From positions 186,001 through 250,000 of the forward strand of contig DAMBHY010000001.1 of NCBI GenBank assembly GCA_032068765.1: a stretch of DNA of 64,000 nucleotides, given 5' to 3'. Positions 1-8,424 of this stretch are shown here, piece after piece (position 1 is the first letter of the stretch; each line of letters opens with the position of its first letter). The stretch comes from DAMBHY01 sp032068765. GTDB taxonomy: Bacteria; Bacteroidota; Bacteroidia; Bacteroidales; Dysgonomonadaceae. A program made the position numbers and the translations under genes. Under the pieces are notes generated by a model, which ran no database searches, was not told where the DNA came from, and worked only from the letters and a program-made list of their open reading frames with translations.

Positions 1-1
1 G

Positions 2-364
2 GGGAAACCACTGGGACTCTTCCCTGCTGGAGCAGTTTCAAGATTTAAGAGAGAAAAGGGAAAGTTATTTATTGAAGACCGGGAGTGGCAGGAGTCAGTC
101 CTAAAGCTCATTCAAAGAATGAAAGTTCCCGTTGTACCTATTCACATTTCAGGAAAAAACTCCAATTTTTTCTATGCTCTGCGTTGGTTTGGTTATCAAG
201 TTCGTGATTTGAGACTCTGTCATGAATTGTACAACAAAAAAAATACCACTGTCGTATTGACAATTGGAGAACAGATAATGCCCGATAAAATCAAAGAATT
301 TTCTTCGGCACGCGAATTAGGTGAGTTTTTAAAAAAACAAACCTATCAATTATCGACTAATTAA
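2..364 (+). CDS. Lysophospholipid acyltransferase family protein (C-terminal part)
   Basis: The reading frame is open from base 2, so the start lies outside the window and only about 120 C-terminal residues are visible. The first residues read GKPLGLFPAGAVSR, which matches the FPAGxxSR block of PlsC/hemolysin-type acyltransferases that bind the acyl-acceptor phosphate or amine. These enzymes move a fatty acyl chain onto a lysolipid or related acceptor at the inner membrane. The gene ends 6 bp before a glycosyltransferase on the same strand, which suggests a shared lipid or glycolipid operon. The family call is fairly firm; the acceptor cannot be told from this fragment. Confidence 0.75.
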   Translation, partial: GKPLGLFPAGAVSRFKREKGKLFIEDREWQESVLKLIQRMKVPVVPIHISGKNSNFFYALRWFGYQVRDLRLCHELYNKKNTTVVLTIGEQIMPDKIKEFSSARELGEFLKKQTYQLSTN

Positions 365-370
365 AAGAGA

Positions 371-1540
371 ATGAATAATAAGCAAAAGAAAATAAAAGTT
401 GCATTCATATCAGACGTCTTATTGAGGGATATTGACGGAGCTTTAAAAACGATGTATCAACTCATTGATCGTATTCCTGGAGAAGAATATGAATTCTTGT
501 TTATCACAGGTACTCCTCCGCGCAAACCTCTTCCATATAAATTATTAAAAATTCCTTCTCTCCTCATCCCATTTAATCCCAATTACAAAATTGCGCTTTC
601 TGGCATTTCAAAACTGAAAATATTCAATGAACTGGATAATTTCCAACCGGATGTCATTCACGTGGCAACACCTTCTGGATTGGGAATGTTAGGCGTAAAA
701 TACGCGAAAGAAAAAAATATTCCGACAATATCCATCTATCATACCCATTATATTTCGTATGTGAAATATTATTTCAAAATACTTCCTTTCTTAGAAAAAT
801 TTGCTCACAAATTCGTACTGAACGTGTATGACAAGTTTTATAATAGAATTACAATGACATACGTTCCGTCTCAATTGATGATTGACACATTAGTGGGCTT
901 TGGTGTACAAAGGGATAGATTGAAAGTGTGGGCAAGAGGCATGGACACTCAGCTTTTTAATCCGGGTAAAAAAGATTTGGAATACATCCAAGGCGTGACG
1001 GGAAACAACAAACCAAATATTCTTTTCGCATCACGACTTGTATGGGAAAAGAATTTGGAAACGCTTTTCAATATTTATGACGAACTCATGTCGCAGCAAC
1101 TGGATGTAAATCTGATAATTGCTGGTAATGGAAAAGACGAAAAGGAAGCAAAAGAAAAAATGCCCAATGCATATTTTCTGGGTTTTCTGCCTCATAAAAA
1201 TCTGGCAAGAGTATACGCTTCTTGCGACGCTATGGTCTTCCCAAGTATTTCGGAAACATATGGAAACGTGGTGGTGGAAGCAATGGCTTGCGGATGCATT
1301 CCCATTATTGCTCGCGGCGGTGGATCTCAGGCGTTGGTTGATAATGGCAAAACAGGTTATTTGTGCGAACCAAACGATGCAGCAGAATATGTGCAGCATA
1401 TCAAAGAATTGCTTGCCAATCCGCAATTGATGGAGGAAATCAAAGCTCAAGGCTTGGAATACACTTCAGGATTGAGTTGGGAAAAATTGTCACGAACATA
1501 TTTTTCCGATATCAAAAAACTTGCTGAACAAAAAGTATAA
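371..1540 (+). CDS. GT4-family glycosyltransferase
   Basis: This 389-residue protein has the two-domain GT-B layout of retaining family 4 glycosyltransferases. The N-terminal half carries FQPDVIHVATPSG near residue 91 and a conserved HTHY near residue 124. The C-terminal half carries the nucleotide-sugar site, including FASRLVWEKN near residue 219 and the EX7E pair in SETYGNVVVEA (E295, E303). It resembles MgtA-like mannosyl/glucosyl transferases that glycosylate lipids. It sits between an acyltransferase and a flippase-like protein, so a membrane lipid acceptor is a reasonable inference. Donor and acceptor are not known. Confidence 0.85.
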   Translation: MNNKQKKIKVAFISDVLLRDIDGALKTMYQLIDRIPGEEYEFLFITGTPPRKPLPYKLLKIPSLLIPFNPNYKIALSGISKLKIFNELDNFQPDVIHVATPSGLGMLGVKYAKEKNIPTISIYHTHYISYVKYYFKILPFLEKFAHKFVLNVYDKFYNRITMTYVPSQLMIDTLVGFGVQRDRLKVWARGMDTQLFNPGKKDLEYIQGVTGNNKPNILFASRLVWEKNLETLFNIYDELMSQQLDVNLIIAGNGKDEKEAKEKMPNAYFLGFLPHKNLARVYASCDAMVFPSISETYGNVVVEAMACGCIPIIARGGGSQALVDNGKTGYLCEPNDAAEYVQHIKELLANPQLMEEIKAQGLEYTSGLSWEKLSRTYFSDIKKLAEQKV

Positions 1541-1556
1541 CACTCAACTATACATT

Positions 1557-2576
1557 ATGAAAATCGGAGATTTTATCAAGAAATATAAAAAATACATCAT
1601 CGGGGTAATCCTTTTGAGCGTGATTTTTCTTGTAGGAAAATTTGTTACCACCATAGACTTCAAAAAACTCAACGTTTATATTGAAAAAATTCCATTGCTT
1701 TTTGTGGGCGTTTTTGCAGCTTCCATCTTCAATTATGTGTCGGGAACAATTGCGTGGCGTTGGTGCATCACCGAAAAGAATTACAAAATACCGTTTTTCC
1801 GATTATTCATGTACAAACAGGTTTGCGAAATGCTTTCCATCTTCAATCCTACAGGAGTTATCGCAGGAGACGGACTTAAGGTTGTTTATCTTAATCACGA
1901 GAATATTTCAACAGAAGGCACATTTAGTTCTATTATTCTCACGCGGGTAATGGTACTCATTTCCTTCATTCTGTTTATCTCGCTGTCTATTTTATACATC
2001 ATGTTTACGCATCTGCAGGGTTCTCAGATTTATTTGATTGCTTCCGGGATGATTGTTCTTTTGGGATTGATTTTCTACTTAAACATGAGGTTGATAATTC
2101 ATCCCAAACTCTATACAGCCAAATTTGTAAGTTGGTTGAACAAAAAAATGAAATTCGTAACCGATAAGATGGTCTCAAAAGCTGAAGAGGTGAACATTAA
2201 AATGTCGGAATTCTACAAAGAAAATCCGAAAAGATTTTGGGGCGCGTTTATTTTTTCATTTATGCAATGGATTTTCGGTGCATTAGAATTTTACATAATT
2301 CTGGTGATGCTTAATATAAATATTAATGTATTAGACGCTATTGCCGTGGAAGCGGGAGTGGTATTCATTAAAAATCTGGCAGCTTTCATTCCGGGGCAAA
2401 TTGGCGTGGAAGAATACGGAAACAAACTTATGCTTGACATGATAAAAGTCAACAGCAACGAAATATGGCTGATTGCCACACTGGCGCGACGCACACGTCA
2501 ATTGTTATGGATTATTATCTCAGCAATATTTGCTGTTATCATCACCAGAAAAACCGGAATTAAGAGATCTAAATGA
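1557..2576 (+). CDS. Flippase-like membrane protein (UPF0104/LPG synthase TM-domain family)
   Basis: The protein is about 339 residues if started at the ATG at 1557. An in-frame upstream start at 1521 would overlap the previous gene, so I prefer 1557. Several hydrophobic segments run through the protein, and FIPGQIGVEEYG near the C-terminal third is the typical block of the AglD/MprF-type flippase-like domain. Family members are thought to move lipid-linked sugars or aminoacyl lipids across the inner membrane. Its stop overlaps the next glycosyltransferase start in an ATGA, so it is translationally coupled to a likely partner. No MprF synthase domain is present. Its exact cargo is unknown. 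Confidence 0.8.
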   Translation: MKIGDFIKKYKKYIIGVILLSVIFLVGKFVTTIDFKKLNVYIEKIPLLFVGVFAASIFNYVSGTIAWRWCITEKNYKIPFFRLFMYKQVCEMLSIFNPTGVIAGDGLKVVYLNHENISTEGTFSSIILTRVMVLISFILFISLSILYIMFTHLQGSQIYLIASGMIVLLGLIFYLNMRLIIHPKLYTAKFVSWLNKKMKFVTDKMVSKAEEVNIKMSEFYKENPKRFWGAFIFSFMQWIFGALEFYIILVMLNININVLDAIAVEAGVVFIKNLAAFIPGQIGVEEYGNKLMLDMIKVNSNEIWLIATLARRTRQLLWIIISAIFAVIITRKTGIKRSK

Positions 2577-3736
2577 AACATATCCTGTGCATATCACACA
2601 AATATCCGCCGATTATCGGGGGAATGGAAAAACAAAGTTACGAACTGGTCAAAGGACTTGGCAATCATTTTCATACGCATCAGCTAACTTTTCACGGACA
2701 AGAAAATAAGCTGAAATGGTTTGCTCTTTTACCCCTCAGGGTAAAAAAACTTTTGAAAGAAAATCCCGAAATAGAATTGATTCACCTCAACGATGGTTCA
2801 ATGGGTGTAGCCTCACTTTGGCTGCAGAAGATGACACGTAAACCAGTTTTTCTAACTTTTCACGGTCTGGATGTCACGGCCCCAATTCCATTTTTCCAAA
2901 AAGTATTAATTCCAAGTCTTAGAAAATTCGACGGATTTATATGCGTAAGCGAGGCTACCCGCGAAGAATGTTTGAAACGCGGCTTTGCACCAGAAAAAAC
3001 GTTTGTTGTAAATAACGGTGTAGATTCTCAATTGAAGGATTTCCCTTCGGATTACGGAGAAACAGCAAAATACTTAAAGGAAAACTATCAAATAGATATT
3101 TATAACAAAAAGATATTAATCACTTTAGGTCGTCCTGTTAAAAGGAAAGGCTTTTCATGGTTTTTGAAAGAAGTAATGCCCTATTTAGACGGAAATATCG
3201 AATTGCTCATGGTCGGTCCGATGAAAAAATTCTCGCCACTACAGCAAAAGGCATGGAACCTCTTTCCAAAACTTTGGAGAAAACGATTGACACTGTTATT
3301 AGGCCTTCCTTCGGATGCAGAAGATGTTGAAAAGTTGGTTGCGAAATTTCCTAACGTTCATCATTTGGGTCCGATACCTTTTGAAAGATTAATGGAGACA
3401 TTGTCGGCAGCGGATTTATTCGTTATGCCAAATATAAAGGTCGAAGGAGATATGGAAGGTTTTGGGCTTGTGGCTTTGGAAGCTTCCATTCGGGGAACTT
3501 ACATTGTGGCATCGGGCATTGAAGGTATCCGTGATGCCGTGATTTCGGGTAAAAACGGAATTCTTTTACCTTCTGAAAATCCAAAAGCATGGATTGATAC
3601 CATCCAACAATTACTATCAGATAAAGAAAAGTTGGAAAGATTATCCCAGGAAGGGAAAGATTTCAGTATTGAACATTATTCCTGGGAAAAAATGGTGAAT
3701 GGTTATGCTGAAATATTTAAGAAAAAGATTGGTTGA
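2573..3736 (+). CDS. GT4-family glycosyltransferase
   Basis: A 387-residue GT-B fold enzyme. The N-terminus reads CISHKYPPIIGGMEKQSYEL, the glycine-rich acceptor-side loop common in GT4 enzymes. FHGLDVT near residue 100 and the C-terminal MEGFGLVALEAS block (EX7E type) support a retaining nucleotide-sugar transferase. Its ATG overlaps the stop of the flippase-like gene by four bases. With the first glycosyltransferase it could add two successive sugars to one lipid. The gene ends three bases from the convergent def gene, with no terminator hairpin between them. Confidence 0.85.
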   Translation: MKHILCISHKYPPIIGGMEKQSYELVKGLGNHFHTHQLTFHGQENKLKWFALLPLRVKKLLKENPEIELIHLNDGSMGVASLWLQKMTRKPVFLTFHGLDVTAPIPFFQKVLIPSLRKFDGFICVSEATREECLKRGFAPEKTFVVNNGVDSQLKDFPSDYGETAKYLKENYQIDIYNKKILITLGRPVKRKGFSWFLKEVMPYLDGNIELLMVGPMKKFSPLQQKAWNLFPKLWRKRLTLLLGLPSDAEDVEKLVAKFPNVHHLGPIPFERLMETLSAADLFVMPNIKVEGDMEGFGLVALEASIRGTYIVASGIEGIRDAVISGKNGILLPSENPKAWIDTIQQLLSDKEKLERLSQEGKDFSIEHYSWEKMVNGYAEIFKKKIG

Positions 3737-3739
3737 AAA

Positions 3740-4300
3740 TTATTTCACCGTTCTCACTTTATAGTGACAACGAACTTTTCCTTTTTCCATTGCCGTGAGT
3801 TTACTTTGAATAATCCGTTTACGAAGCGGCGATATTTTATCTACAAACATTTTTCCATCTAAGTGGTCGTATTCGTGCTGAATAACACGCGCCATAAAAC
3901 CGGTATACTCTTCGTCGTGCGCTTCAAGATTCTCATCCAAATATTTGATGCGGATTTTTTCTTCACGAGGAACTTTTTCGTGAATGCCAGGAATACTCAA
4001 ACAACCTTCTTCCACATCCTCTATTTCACCCGTTCTATCCGTAATATGCGCGTTGATAAAAGCTTTCTTAAATCCTTTGAACTGGGTATTTACTTCATCC
4101 GCAAGCGGATCAAGGTCTACAACAAAAATGCGGTCAGTTAATCCGATTTGCGGTGCCGCCAAACCAATGCCCTCGGCGTTGTACATGGTTTCAAACATGT
4201 CGGCAATTAATCCTGATAGATTTGGATAGTTTGCGGCGTCAATATCTTCGGCTACTTTTCTCAATACGGGATGTCCGTATATGTATATTGGTAAAATCAT
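3740..4300 (-). CDS. def: Peptide deformylase
   Basis: Removes the N-formyl group from nascent proteins in the cytoplasm. All three family motifs are present in 186 residues: GIGLAAPQIG (motif I), EGCLSIP (motif II, with the metal-binding Cys) and QHEYDHLDG (motif III, HExxH with the two His ligands and the catalytic Glu). Length is normal. It is the last gene of a minus-strand run lptB-ruvX-def, 15 bp after ruvX, and is probably transcribed from the promoter ahead of lptB. Confidence 0.97.
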   Translation of the reverse strand: MILPIYIYGHPVLRKVAEDIDAANYPNLSGLIADMFETMYNAEGIGLAAPQIGLTDRIFVVDLDPLADEVNTQFKGFKKAFINAHITDRTGEIEDVEEGCLSIPGIHEKVPREEKIRIKYLDENLEAHDEEYTGFMARVIQHEYDHLDGKMFVDKISPLRKRIIQSKLTAMEKGKVRCHYKVRTVK

Positions 4301-4315
4301 TATGAATATATATTT

Positions 4316-4732
4316 TTAGTTTCTGCGGCTCTCCATATAGCTTTGCAAGATAATTGTGGCACTGATTTCGTCCACCAAAGCTTTATTTTGCCTATCTTTC
4401 TTTTTGAGTCCTCCTTCCAGCATGGTGCGATGTGCTAAAACGGATGTAAAGCGCTCATCAACCATTTCTACAGGAATGTGAGGATATGTCTTTTTTAATT
4501 GATTTATAAAGAGTTCCACGCGCTGCATATTCTCCGAATGCTGGTTGTTCAGTTGTTTAGGAGCACCTACAATAAATGCTTCCACATTTTCTTTTTCGAG
4601 ATAGTTTTTAAGAAAATCAAACAGCTTTGAAGATTCAACAGTTGTCAGACCATTAGCTATTATCTGAAGCGGATCGCTCACGGCAATTCCCGTGCGTTTT
4701 TTCCCGTAATCAATAGCTAGCAATCTTCCCAT
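4316..4732 (-). CDS. ruvX: Putative pre-16S rRNA nuclease / Holliday junction resolvase-like YqgF
   Basis: A 138-residue RNase H-fold protein. The N-terminal LAIDYGKKRTGIAVSDP carries the first catalytic Asp, IVGAPKQLNNQHSEN matches the central family block (usually IVGLP), and VDERFTS plus the late VDEISATIILQSY carry the remaining acidic residues. In E. coli YqgF completes 16S rRNA 5' processing; it was earlier thought to be a Holliday-junction resolvase. The ATG directly follows the lptB stop codon (TAAATG), indicating tight coupling. Confidence 0.93.
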   Translation of the reverse strand: MGRLLAIDYGKKRTGIAVSDPLQIIANGLTTVESSKLFDFLKNYLEKENVEAFIVGAPKQLNNQHSENMQRVELFINQLKKTYPHIPVEMVDERFTSVLAHRTMLEGGLKKKDRQNKALVDEISATIILQSYMESRRN

Positions 4733-5581
4733 TTATTTCTGCACATCAAATTTACGACGACGCAATTCGAAGTCGCGACCAAGATATTTTTCTTTTACAG
4801 TTTCGTTCTCAGCCAATTCTTCCGCAGTTCCTTGAAACAAAACGCGTCCTTCAAACAACAGATACGCACGGTCGGTAATACTCAGCGTCTCGTCCACATT
4901 ATGGTCGGTAATCAATACGCCAATATTGCGATATTTTAACTGCGCAACAATGGATTGAATATCTTGCACGGCAATTGGGTCGACTCCTGCAAAAGGTTCG
5001 TCCAACATGATAAAACGTGGTTCTATAGCGAGACAGCGTGCAATCTCCGCACGACGACGTTCACCTCCCGATAAACGGTCGCCTAAATTCTTACGAACTT
5101 TCTGCAGACTAAATTCAGCAATCAAACTTTCTAGTTTCTTCTTTTGTTCGGTTGGAGTTTTGTTTGTAAATTCAAGTACGGATTTGATGTTGTCCTCCAC
5201 CGTCATTTTTCTGAAGATAGAAGCTTCCTGAGCCAAATATCCAATACCTTTATTCGCTCTTTTGTAAACTGGATATTTCGTAATGTCAGTATCTCCTATA
5301 AAAATTTTTCCTTCATTCGGCACAATCAGACCAACAGTCATGTAAAAGGTAGTCGTTTTGCCTGCACCATTGGGACCAAGCAATCCTACAATTTCTCCTT
5401 GTTTTACATTGATTGAAACGTGATTCACAACGGTACGCTTGCCGTATTTTTTTACAAGATTTTCCGTGCGAAGCGTCAAAAGTTCATCCTCGTGAAACGC
5501 AAAACTGCTGTCAGCTTCTTGCATCACCAAGTCATTTTCAATTTCTTCTTGTGTATTTAAAAAATCGGGGGTCTCTTCCAT
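4733..5581 (-). CDS. lptB: LPS export ABC transporter ATPase LptB
   Basis: ATPase that powers lipopolysaccharide extraction from the inner membrane with LptF/G. Walker A is GLLGPNGAGKTT, the signature is LSGGERRRAEIARCLA, and Walker B with its follow-on is MLDEPFAGVDPIAVQDIQ, the LptB-specific form. I place the start at 5581 (282 residues). An in-frame codon at 5620 lies upstream of a good -7 box (5598-5605), so the longer form could not be made from that promoter. About 40 residues precede the ABC domain, a longer N-terminal extension than in E. coli LptB. Confidence 0.93.
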   Translation of the reverse strand: MEETPDFLNTQEEIENDLVMQEADSSFAFHEDELLTLRTENLVKKYGKRTVVNHVSINVKQGEIVGLLGPNGAGKTTTFYMTVGLIVPNEGKIFIGDTDITKYPVYKRANKGIGYLAQEASIFRKMTVEDNIKSVLEFTNKTPTEQKKKLESLIAEFSLQKVRKNLGDRLSGGERRRAEIARCLAIEPRFIMLDEPFAGVDPIAVQDIQSIVAQLKYRNIGVLITDHNVDETLSITDRAYLLFEGRVLFQGTAEELAENETVKEKYLGRDFELRRRKFDVQK

Positions 5582-5597
5582 CGTGGAAAATTTTTTA

Positions 5598-5605
5598 CAA
5601 ATATA
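5598..5605 (-). promoter_or_regulatory. Bacteroidetes -7 box for lptB-ruvX-def
   Basis: Read on the minus strand the bases are TATATTTG, an exact TAnnTTTG. It lies about 17 bp upstream of the chosen lptB ATG and just beyond the folB stop. No clear -33 TTTG was found at the usual spacing. Confidence 0.5.
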
Positions 5606-5623
5606 GCAAACAATTCGCAAGTA

Positions 5624-5977
5624 TTAATCACTGATAATCACTTCCGAACTTTCCACATCCCCTTTGATGGGCGGATTTAATTTTTTTAAACGAACTTCAA
5701 GTGCAGTTATCAAAGGAAATTCTTCTTTTATTTTTGAATAGATTCTATACGCTACGTTTTCAATAAGCTGCGATGTAATCATCATTTCTCGCTCCACCAC
5801 ATCATAAACCAAAGCGTAATTAATTGTGTCTTCTAGTTGATCTGTTTTGCAAGCCTGCGTCATATCCGCGGTAAGCTCAATATTTACAATAAATTGATTT
5901 CCGATAGAAGTTTCGTGAGGCAGCACACCGTGGAAAGCATAAAAATTTAAATTATGTAAACGAAGTTGGATTTTCAT
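5624..5977 (-). CDS. folB: Dihydroneopterin aldolase
   Basis: Folate-pathway enzyme that splits 7,8-dihydroneopterin into 6-hydroxymethyl-dihydropterin and glycolaldehyde. The 117-residue protein starts MKIQLRLHNLNFYAFHGVLP, with the FYAFHGVLPHE block typical of FolB. A central NYALVYDVV and a conserved Lys near the C-terminus (RLKKLNPPI) complete the family pattern. The ORF can start three codons earlier, but the internal ATG fits the family better. It is immediately upstream of lptB, which seems to have its own promoter. Confidence 0.92.
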   Translation of the reverse strand: MKIQLRLHNLNFYAFHGVLPHETSIGNQFIVNIELTADMTQACKTDQLEDTINYALVYDVVEREMMITSQLIENVAYRIYSKIKEEFPLITALEVRLKKLNPPIKGDVESSEVIISD

Positions 5978-6020
5978 ACAAAACATTTTTTTTCGAAACC
6001 AAATTTAAGCATTTTTTGTC

Positions 6021-6028
6021 TATTTTTG
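6021..6028 (+). promoter_or_regulatory. Bacteroidetes -7 box for the M24 aminopeptidase
   Basis: The bases TATTTTTG match TAnnTTTG exactly, 35 bp before the ATG at 6063. This decides against the in-frame TTG at 6030, which would fall at or before the transcription start. The -33 region is poor. Confidence 0.5.
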
Positions 6029-6062
6029 TTTGACTGAATACATTATAAAATTCTATCCTAAA

Positions 6063-7856
6063 ATGGACGTATCCACAATTACTGAAAGATTGAAAGCTTT
6101 GCGCGCTTTCATGCATGATAAAAGATTAGACGCATTTATTATACCGAGTACTGACCCACATCTGAGTGAATATCCCGCTTCATGTTGGAAAAGCAGAGAA
6201 TGGCTGACGGGATTTACCGGTTCAGCTGGAACGGCTGTAGTTACTAAAAATCAAGCTGCTTTGTGGACTGACTCGCGTTATTTTATCCAAGCATCAGAAC
6301 AATTGAAAGATACGGGAATCAAGTTGCAAAAAATAGGTGTTGAAGGCACGCCGACCATTATTAACTGGCTTTGCGAAAATTTATCGCCCGAAAGCAGAGT
6401 AGGAATAGATTCATTGGTATATTCAGCGTCTGAAGCCATTAACCTAAAACAACAACTCAAAGACAAAAAGATAAAACTAAAAACCAAACACGATCCGTTT
6501 GCAATTATTTGGCAAGACAGACCAATTATCCCCAATAATCCAATATTTACACTTCCTCCGGAAATTTCAGGAGAAACTACAAAAGAAAAAATTGGACGAA
6601 TTATCCACCAATTAGATTCATTGCACGCAGACGCAATCCTTTTGGGAACGCTGGACGCCGTTGCATGGACTTTTAATATAAGAAGCAACGATGTAGAATA
6701 TAACCCTGTTGCTGTAGCTTACGGATACATTTCGAAGAAAGAAACAGTCTTATTTATAGATTCGTCAAAAGTAAGCAAAGAAGTTGCAGAAGAACTGAAA
6801 AACGAAGGCGTAAAACTGGCTGAATACAACAAAGTATTTGATTATTTGAGCAAGTTGTCTTCAAAAACCGTGGTAAGCATCACACCCAACAAAATCAACT
6901 ATGCGCTATACAAAACATTAGAATCCGTTTGTAAAATTCAAAGTTTGAATTACGCTCCTGTGGACGCAATGAAAGCAGTTAAAAACGATACGGAAATCAA
7001 AGGCTTCAAGCAAGCGATGATTCGCGATGGTGTTGCTTTGGTAAAATTCCAACGATGGATGGAAGAAGCACTTGCCAAAAACGAATTGACAGAATTGCTT
7101 GTGGCTAAGAAGCTTCGTGATTTTCGTTCACAACAAAATAGATTTGCAGGCGAAAGTTTTGAAACCATAGCAGGATATGGACCACACGGAGCAATCGTAC
7201 ATTACGAAGCTACAGAAGAAACCAACGTTACAGTAGAACAGAAAGGATTTCTATTGATAGACTCCGGGGCACAATATCTAGATGGAACCACTGACATTAC
7301 ACGCACCATTGCTGTGGGAGAAACTACAAAAATGATGCGTGAAGATTATACAAACGTACTGAAGGGACATATAGCGCTTGCAAATGTTGCTTATCCTCAC
7401 GGTACACGAGGTTGTCAGCTGGATGTTCTCGCACGTAAAGAGCTTTGGAAAAACGGCACAACTTACTATCACGGCACCGGTCACGGCATCGGACATTTCC
7501 TAAATGTTCACGAAGGACCACAAAGCATCCGCATGGAAGAAAATCCCGTGGTACTTTTACCAGGAATGGTAACGTCTAATGAACCGGGTATTTACAGGGA
7601 AAATGAATATGGTATTCGCATTGAAAATCTCGTCGTTACTCAACCTTACCAGTTAAACGAAGAATTCGGTAAATTCTATCATTTCGAAACCATCACTCTT
7701 TGCCCTATCGATATCAAACCTATCGAAAGAGACATGATGAATAAAGAAGAAATAGAATGGCTGAATAATTACCATCAAATGGTTTACGACAAACTAAGTA
7801 TGCATCTTTCTGATGAAGAAAAGGATTGGTTGAAAGAAAAAACAAAAGCTATCTAA
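6063..7856 (+). CDS. Xaa-Pro aminopeptidase family protein (M24B)
   Basis: A 597-residue cytoplasmic metallopeptidase expected to release N-terminal residues before proline. Two creatinase-type N-terminal domains fill roughly residues 1-300, followed by the M24 pita-bread domain. The metal ligands are visible in order: Asp in LIDSGAQ, Asp in DGTTDITR, His in GTGHGIGHF, Glu in TSNEPGIY and Glu in RIENLVV. This long three-domain form is the eukaryote-like aminopeptidase P layout that is common in Bacteroidetes. Confidence 0.93.
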   Translation: MDVSTITERLKALRAFMHDKRLDAFIIPSTDPHLSEYPASCWKSREWLTGFTGSAGTAVVTKNQAALWTDSRYFIQASEQLKDTGIKLQKIGVEGTPTIINWLCENLSPESRVGIDSLVYSASEAINLKQQLKDKKIKLKTKHDPFAIIWQDRPIIPNNPIFTLPPEISGETTKEKIGRIIHQLDSLHADAILLGTLDAVAWTFNIRSNDVEYNPVAVAYGYISKKETVLFIDSSKVSKEVAEELKNEGVKLAEYNKVFDYLSKLSSKTVVSITPNKINYALYKTLESVCKIQSLNYAPVDAMKAVKNDTEIKGFKQAMIRDGVALVKFQRWMEEALAKNELTELLVAKKLRDFRSQQNRFAGESFETIAGYGPHGAIVHYEATEETNVTVEQKGFLLIDSGAQYLDGTTDITRTIAVGETTKMMREDYTNVLKGHIALANVAYPHGTRGCQLDVLARKELWKNGTTYYHGTGHGIGHFLNVHEGPQSIRMEENPVVLLPGMVTSNEPGIYRENEYGIRIENLVVTQPYQLNEEFGKFYHFETITLCPIDIKPIERDMMNKEEIEWLNNYHQMVYDKLSMHLSDEEKDWLKEKTKAI

Positions 7857-7878
7857 CAAAAAAAATTAAAAAACATAT

Positions 7879-8424
7879 ATGGCACTTATAAAATCAGTTC
7901 GTGGATTTACACCTGAAATCGGCGAAAATACTTTCCTTGCAGAAAATTCTACCATTGTAGGCGATGTTATTATAGGAAAAGATTGTAGCATTTGGTTCAA
8001 CGCAGTGTTGCGAGGCGACGTTAATTCTATACGAATCGGCAACCGCGTGAATGTGCAGGATGGTTCAGTAATTCACACGCTATATCAAAAATCGGTTACC
8101 ATCATAGGAGATGACGTATCAATAGGACATAACGTAGTTGTTCACGGGGCAGAGATAAAAAGCGACGCACTTATTGGCATGGGTGCTATTGTTCTCGACC
8201 ATGCAGTTATCGGTGAAGGCGCTATTGTGGCTGCCGGATCTGTAGTCTTAAGTGGCACTCAAGTCGAACCCGGAAGCATTTACGCAGGAGTTCCCGCTAA
8301 ATTTGTAAAGAAAGTCGATCCTGAACAATCCAGCGAAATTAATCAGAAAATCGCAAGAAATTATTTAATGTATTCTACATGGTATAGCGAAGAAAACGCC
8401 CAAAACCACATTTCTGATGAATAA
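7879..8424 (+). CDS. Gamma carbonic anhydrase family / hexapeptide-repeat protein
   Basis: A 181-residue left-handed beta-helix protein built of hexapeptide repeats (for example VGDVIIGKDCSIWFNAVLRGDVNSIRIG, shown here only to residue-class level). The zinc ligands of gamma carbonic anhydrases are recognisable as His in VIHTLY and the two His of IGHNVVVHG. Such proteins (YrdA, PaaY, CaiE group) may hydrate CO2 or act on CoA thioesters; activity often is not proven. The stop overlaps the next gene by 8 bp, suggesting co-translation. Confidence 0.85.
   Translation: MALIKSVRGFTPEIGENTFLAENSTIVGDVIIGKDCSIWFNAVLRGDVNSIRIGNRVNVQDGSVIHTLYQKSVTIIGDDVSIGHNVVVHGAEIKSDALIGMGAIVLDHAVIGEGAIVAAGSVVLSGTQVEPGSIYAGVPAKFVKKVDPEQSSEINQKIARNYLMYSTWYSEENAQNHISDE

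Noticed and set aside
1031..1450. Minus-strand 139-codon ORF inside the first GT4 gene
   Set aside because: It is the antisense shadow of a well-supported coding region with no domain likeness.
6030..6062. TTG start extending the M24 aminopeptidase by 11 codons
   Set aside because: It lies within two bases of the -7 box, so it would precede or coincide with the transcript start.
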